From positions 62,001 to 126,000 of the forward strand of contig JAWVFK010000020.1 of the NCBI GenBank assembly GCA_033856175.1: a stretch of DNA of 64,000 bases, given 5' to 3'. The notes under the pieces are model-generated. The model was given only the letters and a program-made list of their open reading frames with translations, was not told the DNA's origin and did not search any database. Position numbers and translations under genes: made by a program. Shown one piece after another: positions 35,101 to 44,975 of the stretch (the stretch's first letter is position 1; the number at the start of each line of letters is the position of its first letter). The stretch comes from JAWVFK01 sp033856175. GTDB taxonomy: Bacteria > Actinomycetota > Thermoleophilia > Solirubrobacterales > 70-9.

Positions 35101-36441
35101 GGCGCCGCCAGCCAGCTGCCCTTCGCCGCGCGCCGCTCGGCCGGCGCCTGGCAGACCTTCTGCTCGATCGACCCGGCCCTCGCCAACATCCGCGAGCTCG
35201 GCAACAAGAGCTCCGGGCCCTGCGACCACGGCCTCGTCACCGACCCCGGCGAGCACGGCCCCGTCGCCGATGTCGCGCTGACCAAGCAGGGCACGCTGCT
35301 GGCCAGCTCCTCCGCTCTTCATCTCCTTGCCCCAGGGCAAACCAGCTTCCGGCCGGTGCCTGTGGCTCTCTCGACCACCTCACGTATAGAGGCCGTCCCC
35401 CGCGGCCGAGGCTGGTTGTTGGGGTCCGACGGCCGGATGTCCCGCCTAACTCCGAGGGGCCAGGGCGCATCCCTCCTTGCATCGCCCTCCCTCGGACTCC
35501 CGTTAGGCGGGAAGCCAGGCGCGGTCGCCGTGACTCCCAGCGGCGACCGCGCACTGGCCTTTAGCGGCGCCCGGACAGCGGTCTACGCCGGCGGCCACTG
35601 GCTGCCGGGGGCGACGACCCAGCTGCCCGTCCGCGACGCTGCGATCTCCGGCTCCGCCGCGATGGCAATCGACGAGATGGGAACCCTGATCAGCTACGGC
35701 ACCGACGGCTGGAGCGTGCCCGGTGCCGACGGCATACAGAAGACCGCGCGCTCGGTCTTTGCCCGCGCACTCGGCTCGCAGCCGCTGGGCGCAGCGGCCT
35801 CTGCGAAGTCGAGCTCCGGCCTGCAGGCGCTGACGATGAACTCGCCGGCCGAGGCCTTCGCCGTTGGCGCGGGTGGGGTGATCGAGCACTACAAGCTCGG
35901 CGACTGGAGCCATGAGGGATCGCCAGTCAGCACAACGCTGCGCGATGTCGCCGTCGGCCCATGGGGCGCCGTCGCCGTCGGCGATCACGGCACCCTGCTC
36001 GAGCGCAGCGACGGCAGCTGGAAGCTGAGCGTCGACGCCGCCAAGCTCGTTCGCGGCGAGGGCTTCACTGCGGTCGAGACGCTCGACGACGGCACGCTGC
36101 TGGCCAGCGCCGGCGGCACGATGATCGAGCGCGGCAAGAGCGACAAGGCGTGGCATCTCGCCGGCTTGACACCGCTCGGGTTGACCGTCGCCAAGCTCTC
36201 CGGCTACCGCGATCACGACGGCCACCTCCAGGCGATCGCCCTCGCTGGAGAGGGCCAGCACCTCAGCCTTCTCGCCGGCGACAGCGCGGGCTGGCGCCCG
36301 GTCGAGCTGCCCGACGGCCTCGAGGTAACGAGCTTCGCCCGCCAGCCCGGCACCGCGGTCGTCTGGATCGCAGGCTGGCGCATGGGCAGCCCGGTTGTGG
36401 TACATCTGGATCTGGCAAGGGGCAAGGGAGGGAACGGATGA
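32164..36441 (+). CDS. Secreted multimodular peptidoglycan hydrolase with C-terminal propeller
   Basis: 1425 residues. A signal segment (about 12-34) is followed by a lytic transglycosylase module (about 155-290) with the putative catalytic Glu190 in SINQIETDFG and GAEGWMQFMPASWKTYG. Next comes a stretch like a degenerate M23/LytM domain (about 420-500; VTDPAGNHYVYEGLAKL, GATIG), lacking the HxH zinc pair. Then an M15/VanY-like carboxypeptidase module (about 575-668) with SAHSYGAAVDI and DHYDHLHVGY, the zinc residues. The last 650 residues are propeller blades (GYAVGxxG repeats). It starts an apparent operon with the propeller gene 36438 (four-base overlap) and the FtsH gene. Confidence 0.88.
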   Translation: MPANAAKTATGKSLALALAFFVVLVSLALHVGLAKAGITVQVTNCTDPNQPPEKCHTTTPPKNGGSSHGTELHQYSLGKSQARQVRGPQGDQLTLDLAQEAKKQAAAAAPLVTDKLPKRIKRKPGSAGVGTVSTNGGSAFSGFGSDFNFVSGDEALSRFAIPPFLLPIYVSAGRAYGVPWNVLASINQIETDFGRISSQVSSAGAEGWMQFMPASWKTYGVDASGDGVADPYNPVDAIYAAARYLRAAGGDKDIRKAVFAYNHAGWYVDRVMSTAGIYGSLPSGLVAETGSLAFGHFPVHGRVLYGDDFRRAVTTGHKPTGLKMFPRTKKAAAVATQDVTVARILVDRRIAAALHRGSAPRPRPTGAPKLLAPLAPLGPLARLAQLAAGVDLHKLPAAKLVAARLTGAPASTGLLPAGYALSSLHGVGVEVTDPAGNHYVYEGLAKLADGVRPGGKLKGGATIGALSASPKVPLVFSVRAASGAPVDPRPLVDGYRLQEVANYYHAVAPLGGNPFLPDQSLNPGGAFSGSDRQLASKVLSDSGIQIYACGQQDIQHGDVDRRILGALLYLRRAGMTLTVTSLRCGHGFYTASGNVSAHSYGAAVDIAAFDGQPVVGHQGPGSLTEQAIKLLMQLDGQARPAQLISLMNLGGPSFALADHYDHLHVGYSFQPALGLGRSGDSLGNILFGGSGVAKPHGGKAATKAAKAQARSQERRLSQKLGGIANPRVHKGTGPGSIPIEGEKPSDRAAAARKLHKDLPFETAPTSSGARTVAIDTPDAGGGDEAYAIGIVDGSARGWARKQTVVLAFRDGAWRIVGPPRDARGHIVNPHLRALATVAGGRGYAVGRRGTIVALRGGGSPRLLPPSGHAALRDVVVDGPDSGYAVGSGGALMRIAGKHATREQGAPKSVDFESVTLGGGGDVTAVGAKAANQPAAYQRSGSWQPLNLGFKFEPGSGGTLTAVAARGDQLWVAGSYGPGTGAASQLPFAARRSAGAWQTFCSIDPALANIRELGNKSSGPCDHGLVTDPGEHGPVADVALTKQGTLLASSSALHLLAPGQTSFRPVPVALSTTSRIEAVPRGRGWLLGSDGRMSRLTPRGQGASLLASPSLGLPLGGKPGAVAVTPSGDRALAFSGARTAVYAGGHWLPGATTQLPVRDAAISGSAAMAIDEMGTLISYGTDGWSVPGADGIQKTARSVFARALGSQPLGAAASAKSSSGLQALTMNSPAEAFAVGAGGVIEHYKLGDWSHEGSPVSTTLRDVAVGPWGAVAVGDHGTLLERSDGSWKLSVDAAKLVRGEGFTAVETLDDGTLLASAGGTMIERGKSDKAWHLAGLTPLGLTVAKLSGYRDHDGHLQAIALAGEGQHLSLLAGDSAGWRPVELPDGLEVTSFARQPGTAVVWIAGWRMGSPVVVHLDLARGKGGNG

Positions 36442-38165
36442 GGCGCACGAAGCAGGGAAGCTTGGCAAGGGGTCTGTCCTCGATGGCGGGGGTGGCGCTG
36501 ATCGCCGCGCTGCTGCCCAGCGCGGCGGCGGCAAACCATCTCAGCGGCTGGACCGATGCGGGATCGGGCATCCCGGCGAGCGTCGATCTCAAGGACGTCA
36601 GCACGGCTCCGGGCGGGATCGTGATCGCGGTCGGTCAGCAGAGCGGCGCCATTGACGGCAGCACGGCGACGGTTTACCGCCGTGCCGGCGGCAACTGGAT
36701 CGCCGACAACGTTCAGCTTCCGCCAGGCGCCCACGACAGTCGGCTCGTCGATGTCGCCTCGAGCCCGGTCGCGGCCTGGGCGGTGGGCACCTATGTCGAC
36801 GGCACCAATACTTCCCGAGCACTCGTCCTCCGGCTCGCGAGCCAGGACCCGAGCACGGCGCTGAGCAGCGCTCAGGCCGCCGGCTGGGCCCAGCCCGACA
36901 GCCTGCAGGCGACGATGGCGCTGCCGCGCTCGGTCGCCCTCTACGGAGGCGCCGGCCTGATCGGCGACAGCGCCGGTGGCATCTACCCGATCCACGACAG
37001 CGGCGCGACGAGCGGCATCGATGCCGCTGCCGCCCTGACTCCTCCGAACCCGGCTGCGCCCCCGGGCGCGATCAACGGCGTCGCGATGTACAGCGATACC
37101 GCCGGCTATGCCGTCGCCGACAGCAGCACCAACGGCCATCGCATCTTCCGCGTCAACCTCACCCAGCCGGCGACGTTCGTCTCCGCCGACAACCCGGCCA
37201 CGCCGACCGACACCGCGAACATCGTCTCGGTTGCCGCCGCCGACCAATCCAACGGCCTCGCGGTCGAGGGCCCCGCCGGCGGCGCCACCGCTCCCGGCTA
37301 CTGGTCTCCGGACACCAACCCGGTCGCTCCGGTCTGGGGCCGGTTCACAGATCCGCTGTTCACCAACGGGACCTCGCTCAAGGACGCCTCGCTCGCGCTT
37401 GCCAGCGGCACCAAGATCGAGGCGATCGCTGGCGACGACTCTGGCACCGGCGTCGTCTGGCGCCGCTCGGGCTCGGGCTGGAGCCGCGACGACAAGCTCG
37501 CCGTCGACTACGCGGTCACCAACCAGCCGCTCAGCGCCAGCGCACTGAACGGCGTCGCCGTAATCAGCCAGAAGGACATCTGGGCGGTCGGTGACGGCGG
37601 TGTGGTCCGCCACTACGCCGCGCTGCCGGACGAGCCGCCACCGCCACCGCCCGTCAGGCCGGTGGTAACGATCCTCTCGGGACCGAGCCAGGGCGCCACG
37701 ATCCCGTCGCCGACAACGGCGTTCTCGTTCGAGGCCGATCAGGCCCAGGCGACGTTCGAATGCAGCGTCGACGGCGTCGGCTTCACTCCCTGCACCTCGC
37801 CGAAGTCGGTCCACGTCTTCGAGGAGGGCGAGCACACCTTCCAGGTTCGCGCCGATGCACACACCAGCGCCGGCCTCAGCAACGTCGTCACCCGCACCTT
37901 CTACGTCGATGTCCCCAACTGCCCGACGCCCTCGCCGCTGGCGACGAGCGTGCGGGTCGTCAAGAAGACGCATAACCTGCGGGTGTACTTCCAGCTGGCG
38001 GCCAAGGCCAAGGTCCGAGCAATCGCTCGCGCCCACCACCGGACCGTCGGAAAGACTTCCTGGCTGACCCTGGACAAGGGCAGCCGCCGCGTGAACGTGC
38101 GGTTCAACGCCCCGCCGACGACGCTTCAGCTGATTGCGAAGCCGGCGACCAACTGTGATTTCTAA
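36438..38165 (+). CDS. Secreted propeller protein with Ig-like (chitobiase-type) domain
   Basis: 575 residues from ATG 36438, which overlaps the stop of the hydrolase gene. Signal peptide (MAGVALIAALLPSAAAANH), propeller-like blades to about residue 395 (VIAVGQQSG, AAWAVGTYVDG, DIWAVGDGGVV), a Pro-rich linker, then an Ig-like domain (FECSVDGVGFTPCTSP, about 435-450) as in 40237 and 52224, and a beta-rich C-terminus. The blades match the propeller of the preceding protein in style. Probably a surface protein that works with the hydrolase. Confidence 0.85.
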   Translation: MRRTKQGSLARGLSSMAGVALIAALLPSAAAANHLSGWTDAGSGIPASVDLKDVSTAPGGIVIAVGQQSGAIDGSTATVYRRAGGNWIADNVQLPPGAHDSRLVDVASSPVAAWAVGTYVDGTNTSRALVLRLASQDPSTALSSAQAAGWAQPDSLQATMALPRSVALYGGAGLIGDSAGGIYPIHDSGATSGIDAAAALTPPNPAAPPGAINGVAMYSDTAGYAVADSSTNGHRIFRVNLTQPATFVSADNPATPTDTANIVSVAAADQSNGLAVEGPAGGATAPGYWSPDTNPVAPVWGRFTDPLFTNGTSLKDASLALASGTKIEAIAGDDSGTGVVWRRSGSGWSRDDKLAVDYAVTNQPLSASALNGVAVISQKDIWAVGDGGVVRHYAALPDEPPPPPPVRPVVTILSGPSQGATIPSPTTAFSFEADQAQATFECSVDGVGFTPCTSPKSVHVFEEGEHTFQVRADAHTSAGLSNVVTRTFYVDVPNCPTPSPLATSVRVVKKTHNLRVYFQLAAKAKVRAIARAHHRTVGKTSWLTLDKGSRRVNVRFNAPPTTLQLIAKPATNCDF

Positions 38166-38210
38166 AAGCTCCCAGCGAGAAACGATCGAAGTAGAGGAGA
38201 GGCACAGCAG

Positions 38211-40151
<1,941 letters not shown>

Positions 40152-40177
40152 TCCGATTGGCCGGGGCGGAGATGGGC

Positions 40178-40207
40178 GTCACAAATCGCCGCCCCGGTGC
40201 GTTATTC
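40178..40207 (+). promoter_or_regulatory. Repeated ECF-type promoter, copy a
   Basis: GTCAC (40178-40182), 17 bases, CGTTATTC (40200-40207). It precedes the exported phosphatase-fold gene at 40237; GGGAGAGG between them is the ribosome-binding site. Confidence 0.82.
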
Positions 40208-40236
40208 CAGTAGGCAAGGCAGGGAGAGGCAAGGGA

Positions 40237-43182
40237 ATGTCAGCAGTACCGCACAGAGGGTTTACCCGGGGGCGCCGCACGCGGACGCTAGCGACGCTCG
40301 CCCTGATGTCGTCGCTGATCGCGATCGTCGCCGGCGTCAACGGCGCCCGCGCCGCTGATAGCAACACCTGCGAAAGCCACCCCTGCGTGATGCTGATCCA
40401 GGTCGACGGCCTCGAGGCACAGGACGTCACGCCGCAGACGACGCCGTTCCTCTGGGGGCTGGCTCACCCGGGGACCTCCGGCCCGGACAACCCGTACGGC
40501 TCGCACCCCGCGTTGAGCCCCGGCCGCGCCGGCTTCCTCTGGCAGGCCGCCCGCGCGCCGATGCAGGCGGGTACCGCAGCGGCCACGGCGAGCCTGCTGA
40601 CCGGCGGCTATCCCGAGCAGGACGCGATCCCGTCCGACGAGTTCATCTCGCCCCACAACTTAAACGGCGGCAATCACCGCTTCGGCGCGGTCAATGGCGA
40701 GAACGCCGACATCAGCACCGGCGACGTCGTCACCGGGCTGAAGCCGCTGCCGCAGATGATCAAGGACGCTAATCCCGACAACCACACGGCGGCGTTCATC
40801 GGCGATCCTGCCTTGGCCCACCTCGTCGGCGAGCAGGCCCAGGACATCGATCAGAGCCTGTATTGGACCCCGGCTCCCTACGCCCCCAACGGCGACCCGG
40901 CGACCCCCAGCCCGGACGACGCGCCGCCCCTTCTCTGCCCGATCCCGCGCAGCCCCGATCCGACGGCGTTGCCGAGCTCGGATGCGGGCCTGGTCGGCTG
41001 CCCGGCCCCCGACGCCGAGACGCTCAACAACGCCCAGCAGAAGCTGCAGGCATCGAGCGTCGCCCCCGCCTTCACCTACATCGAGCTCGCCGAGCTGGGC
41101 GCGGTCAAGCGGCGGACGCCGCACGCGGACGGCGGCGGAGCGCCGGTGGCCCCACCGGCGGGCCTGCCGACGATCCCCGAGGCCCTGTCGACGATGGACA
41201 CCGCGCTGGCGCAGTTCTTCGGCGGCTACACGACCAATCCCCCCAACTCCAATACCGCCGCGCGCTGGCCGAACACCGTCGTCATGCTGGTCGGCGATCA
41301 CGGCTACGAGTCGACTCCGCTGACCAACCGCGTGCCGAACCCGGCCGCCGCCAACACCGACGGCGAGGACCTCGCCAGCTACGTCTCCGGCGGCTTCGGC
41401 GATCCGACCAAGGCCGGCAAGTTCGAGCTCAAGCCCCAGGGCACGGTGGCGACCGTCTATCCGGCCTCGGCCGACTTCAAGGACACAGCCAGCGCCCCGA
41501 GCGCCGATCACAGGGCCGCGATCCAGGCGCTCAAGCAGAAGCTCGAGACCGACGTCAACCAGGCCTGCGTCACGCAGGGTGGCAGCGAGTGCATCCAGGA
41601 CGTCCTCTACATGCGGCCCCAGCTCGCCGCCCGCTCCGACGGGCCCCATCTCGACGACCCGAGCATCCTCTCCAACAAGCATCCCTGCAGCGAGCCGCCG
41701 ACGCCGGCGGAGGGCAAGCCGACGCTGCCGTGCTCGAGCTGGCACCTCGACAGCATTGACTTCGACGCCGACCGCGACCCGTCGGGCCCCACCGGCATCA
41801 GCGGCGACCTGCTCGTCGTCCTCAAGCCGGGCTGGGCAAGCGGCAAGGCGGTGCCGACCCAGGCAGAGCTCACCGATCAGGCCGACAACGCCATCACCAA
41901 CCCCTACCTCGCCTCGCCGGGCGGTCCCCGCAATCGCGCCATTGCCGCGATCATCAACGGGCCGACCACGCTCAAGGGCGAGGCCCAGGCGAAGGGCGTT
42001 CGGCAGGTCGCCGCCGGCAGCTACTACCCGGTCTTCAACAGCGACCCGCCCGGCGGCCAGATCGGCCCCTTCTGCCGGGACAGCCAGGCGGAGCACGATG
42101 CGCCGAAGTTCCCCGCGAATGACGTGATCGCGGCAAACGCCGATCCCAGCGACGACACCGAGGCCGTCGGTCACAACTGTCAGGCCGAGCTGGTCGACTT
42201 CGCGCCCTCGATCGCATCGCTCCTCCGCGTCTCGATGAACGCCGAGCAGATCGCCGGTCGACCGCTGAACGAAGCTTTCGTCAACGACCTGGCCAACCCC
42301 TGCCAGGAGTGCATCCCCCAAATCCCCGTGCTCCACTGGGCCGACGGGCCGGTCACGCCGCCCAGGCCCGGCGAGCTGCCCGAGATCGCCTCGAGCAAGG
42401 CCACCTTCTCCTGGGTCAGCGACGAGCCGACCGCCACCTTCGAATGCGCCTTCGATGCCGGCAAGCCGGGAGGCCACGACTTCGAGCCCTGCCACGACGT
42501 TGCCGGCAGGATGGAGAGCTGGCGCGCCTACACGGTTAACGGCCTCAAGCGCGGCGTCCACACGATCGAGGTCCGCGGTACCAGCAAGGGCTGCGGCTTC
42601 CCGAGCTGCGTCGGTCAACCGATCACCGCCGACTTCAAGGTTGTCCCGTTCTTCGACTACCAGGGCCTGCTGCGCCGTCTCCGCGCCTACGTCACCGACA
42701 GGCACGGCCGCCCGATGAAGTCGACGCCGGACCTGCGCGACAAGCACGACGAGAAGCGCGTCAAGCCTGCTCCGCGGGGCTCGCTGATGGATCACGTCGA
42801 CATCCGCGGCGACTTCGGCCGGCCCTTCAGCCAGGTCCAGATCTCGCTCTACAACCGGCCGAGGCTGCCCGGCGGCGGCTGCAATCAGAAGGGTCAGTGC
42901 GTCCTCAAGACGCTCGCCAAGTTCGCGCCGTTCAAGATCGCCCGCGGCCCCGTCGAGCTGCTCTTCGGCATCCCCAAGAAGTCCTTCAATGGCAGCCGCA
43001 AGCCGACCCACATCGGCATCACGGTCAAGGAGCAGGAGCTTCTCCACGCTTCGCCCAAGCACGTCAGCTACTGCCAGAAGCACATCACGAGCAAGCGCTG
43101 CAAGTTCAAGTCGGTCGGCCACTCGACGGGCACGATCGTCTCGATCCACAACGCCAGCTCGCTCTACCAGCGCAAGCACTAG
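40237..43182 (+). CDS. Exported alkaline-phosphatase-superfamily protein with Ig-like domain
   Basis: 981 residues. Basic N-terminus and signal peptide (about 1-43, ending GARAADS). The enzyme part begins VMLIQVDGLEAQDV, with ATASLLTGGYPEQDA as the nucleophile region of nucleotide pyrophosphatase-like enzymes and TVVMLVGDHGYE (about 347-358) and DGPHLDD as metal sites. Long inserts separate them. From about residue 720 an Ig-like module with TFECAFDAGK follows and then a basic C-terminal beta domain with several cysteines. Probably a surface phosphodiesterase or phosphatase; substrate unknown. It has its own copy of the repeated promoter. Confidence 0.82.
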   Translation: MSAVPHRGFTRGRRTRTLATLALMSSLIAIVAGVNGARAADSNTCESHPCVMLIQVDGLEAQDVTPQTTPFLWGLAHPGTSGPDNPYGSHPALSPGRAGFLWQAARAPMQAGTAAATASLLTGGYPEQDAIPSDEFISPHNLNGGNHRFGAVNGENADISTGDVVTGLKPLPQMIKDANPDNHTAAFIGDPALAHLVGEQAQDIDQSLYWTPAPYAPNGDPATPSPDDAPPLLCPIPRSPDPTALPSSDAGLVGCPAPDAETLNNAQQKLQASSVAPAFTYIELAELGAVKRRTPHADGGGAPVAPPAGLPTIPEALSTMDTALAQFFGGYTTNPPNSNTAARWPNTVVMLVGDHGYESTPLTNRVPNPAAANTDGEDLASYVSGGFGDPTKAGKFELKPQGTVATVYPASADFKDTASAPSADHRAAIQALKQKLETDVNQACVTQGGSECIQDVLYMRPQLAARSDGPHLDDPSILSNKHPCSEPPTPAEGKPTLPCSSWHLDSIDFDADRDPSGPTGISGDLLVVLKPGWASGKAVPTQAELTDQADNAITNPYLASPGGPRNRAIAAIINGPTTLKGEAQAKGVRQVAAGSYYPVFNSDPPGGQIGPFCRDSQAEHDAPKFPANDVIAANADPSDDTEAVGHNCQAELVDFAPSIASLLRVSMNAEQIAGRPLNEAFVNDLANPCQECIPQIPVLHWADGPVTPPRPGELPEIASSKATFSWVSDEPTATFECAFDAGKPGGHDFEPCHDVAGRMESWRAYTVNGLKRGVHTIEVRGTSKGCGFPSCVGQPITADFKVVPFFDYQGLLRRLRAYVTDRHGRPMKSTPDLRDKHDEKRVKPAPRGSLMDHVDIRGDFGRPFSQVQISLYNRPRLPGGGCNQKGQCVLKTLAKFAPFKIARGPVELLFGIPKKSFNGSRKPTHIGITVKEQELLHASPKHVSYCQKHITSKRCKFKSVGHSTGTIVSIHNASSLYQRKH

Positions 43183-43385
43183 TTCGCGGTCTAGTTGGGT
43201 CGACCGGGTCGGACTGTTAAGGCATTCGTGCGCTCCATTCGAGGCAGTTGAACGATGGACGAGGCCCATGACGAGCTAGGAGCATCGACCCTATTCAATT
43301 CCCCCCGTCCCTCGTAAGCCAAGCTCAGTCGTCGTGGCTCGGAAGAACTAGCCGCATCAAGGTTGGGTTGGATAAACAAACGCCG

Positions 43386-43415
43386 TTGACAAACGACACC
43401 TTCCAAACGTCTAAA
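43386..43415 (+). promoter_or_regulatory. Probable sigma-70-type promoter
   Basis: TTGACA at 43386-43391, an 18-base spacer and TCTAAA at 43410-43415, in an AT-richer stretch before the gene at 43465. The -10 fit is moderate. The rest of the gap 43183-43464 shows no gene. Confidence 0.45.
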
Positions 43416-43464
43416 TCATATGAGGGCACATGCTGGATCCACCGCTCGACCAAAGGAGAGCTAC

Positions 43465-44034
43465 ATGCGAGTTCTACGGTGTGTCACCTTGCTCATGATC
43501 GCAAGCGCAATTGGGCTCGGAGCGGGAACTCAACAGGCGATGGCGAACTCGGTTACGAAAACGTATCGTTTTACGTCGCTACAGGATCGCGAATGCAACA
43601 TGACCGCGACATTTTCCTCCTTTTCGACCAACCTGAACGAGAGCATGTCCATTAGTTGCGGCTATGGAAACCTCTCTACCTCGCTTAAGTACATTTGCCT
43701 AGGAGACATAAATGTGACCTCTGACAATTTGGCGGCAGGTTTGTTGATTAGCCCTCCTACCGGCCCTATGGACGGATCTTGCGGTACTTTTTCGCCAAAC
43801 GATGGAGCAAGATACTGTTTCGACGACCTAAGCTGTAGCTACTCGGCGACCCGCACTCGCGCGATTCCCGGGCAGGTCTATCATTGGGATCTCGGCATTG
43901 TGATGGTGACGAAGCCAACTACGCCTCAAGAGCAATGGGATCAGGCGTTTGGCGACTGGTCTTCCTGTCACTTTACGCCTATCTATGACCAAGGTAAGGT
44001 GCAGTGCCGCACATCCTTAACCGTCACCGCATAG
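43465..44034 (+). CDS. Small secreted cysteine-rich protein, lower GC
   Basis: 189 residues from ATG 43465 after AAAGGAGAG. Signal peptide (about residues 1-27, ending QAMANS), then a compact domain with about ten cysteines (RECNMTATF, SCGYGNL, YICLGD, GSCGTF, YCFDDLSCSY) that look disulfide-bonded. I recognise no family. The gene and the sigma gene convergent with it are clearly less GC-rich than their surroundings, so both may have been acquired. Confidence 0.7.
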   Translation: MRVLRCVTLLMIASAIGLGAGTQQAMANSVTKTYRFTSLQDRECNMTATFSSFSTNLNESMSISCGYGNLSTSLKYICLGDINVTSDNLAAGLLISPPTGPMDGSCGTFSPNDGARYCFDDLSCSYSATRTRAIPGQVYHWDLGIVMVTKPTTPQEQWDQAFGDWSSCHFTPIYDQGKVQCRTSLTVTA

Positions 44035-44097
44035 TCTCACGCGTCGAGGTTAACGTGGCTCGGTGATTGTAGGAGCCGGTCTGCACCCAGGTCTTGC

Positions 44098-44751
44098 CTA
44101 ACGTGCGTTAAGCCGTAACGTTGTTGTGCAGGGTCGAGTGTCCTGTATCACCATGGTGAATGGCAGCCGGTCCGCTCGCCAGTCAACTTGCCGGCCGTCA
44201 TTATGTCGGCGTAGACGGAGGCGAAGCGTCTTCAACGCGCGATATTTCATTTCGCGGGCGGTGTGATCACTAATGCCTAGCGCAAATCCGATCTCGACCG
44301 CGTCGAGATCACCGTAGAAATGCAGTAGCAAAACCTTCTTCTGCATCTCAGGCAATCGTCGCAAATGGACAAGCAGGCTAGTGTCGCTCGTAATGCCGCC
44401 GGAGGTTGGAAGAGCGGATGTTGTAGCTGGATCTTCGCGGTCCAATTTGTCGTGACCGAGTAGTACATCGTGCTGCTTACGGATATGGTCGATGGCGGCG
44501 TTGCGGGACGTTGTGGCCAGCCAACCGGCTACCCGCATGCCGCGGTCGTTGAGGTGCTTACGGGATCTCAGCAGCTTTTCAAACGTTTCTTGAGCGATGT
44601 CCTCGGCGGCATGGTGGTCTTGCAGTACCGCATAGGCAAGCGAATAGACGCGGGTTTGCCAACTGGCATACAAGGTCGCCAGCGCGCGATCCTCGCCCGC
44701 GGCCACTTGGGCCAGCAGCTCGTCGTCCGTTAGATCCTTTCCGACGCTCAC
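44098..44751 (-). CDS. ECF-type RNA polymerase sigma factor
   Basis: 217 residues, GTG start at 44751 (minus strand). Region 2: ALATLYASWQTRVYSLAYAV, HAAEDIAQETFEKLLR and VAGWLATTSRNAAIDHIRKQ; region 4: LRRLPEMQKKVLLLHFYGDL and ALGISDHTAREMKYRALKTL. The tail of about 35 residues is not family-typical. No anti-sigma gene is beside it. The codon use is less GC-biased than that of the neighbours. A hairpin directly before the GTG carries the ribosome-binding site in its loop. Confidence 0.9.
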   Translation of the reverse strand: MSVGKDLTDDELLAQVAAGEDRALATLYASWQTRVYSLAYAVLQDHHAAEDIAQETFEKLLRSRKHLNDRGMRVAGWLATTSRNAAIDHIRKQHDVLLGHDKLDREDPATTSALPTSGGITSDTSLLVHLRRLPEMQKKVLLLHFYGDLDAVEIGFALGISDHTAREMKYRALKTLRLRLRRHNDGRQVDWRADRLPFTMVIQDTRPCTTTLRLNAR

Positions 44752-44772
44752 ACCAATCCCTTCCCGATTGGT
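44752..44772 (-). promoter_or_regulatory. Hairpin holding the ribosome-binding site of the ECF sigma gene
   Basis: On the minus strand ACCAATC (44772-44766) pairs with GATTGGT (44758-44752) around the loop GGGAAGG, and the GTG start follows at once. The purine-rich loop is the only candidate ribosome-binding site, so folding could set the rate of initiation. Confidence 0.5.
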
Positions 44773-44916
44773 TCTTGGGAACGATGCTTATAATAGTCAT
44801 AGCCAGGGGGCCTCGTGGAACGACCGGCGGCTGCCGTGCCCTGAGAATGTCGATCGCGTGGGCAGTGGGATCTTCTAAAAGATCGCTGGTCGGAGTTCGG
44901 CGTTTTGGCCCAGGGA

Positions 44917-44945
44917 TTGACAAGCGGCCCGAGAGGCGCGATAGG
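44917..44945 (+). promoter_or_regulatory. Probable sigma-70-type promoter of the PfkB-family gene
   Basis: TTGACA (44917-44922), 17 bases, GATAGG (44940-44945), some 30 bases before the ATG at 44976; AAAGGAG is the ribosome-binding site. Confidence 0.5.
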
Positions 44946-44975
44946 CTGCGCGCGACCCTTGCGAAAGGAGACGCA

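Noticed and set aside
40660..43269. 869-codon open frame opposite the exported phosphatase-fold gene
   Set aside because: Shadow of the strongly GC-biased sense frame, which has a signal peptide, enzyme motifs and a promoter.
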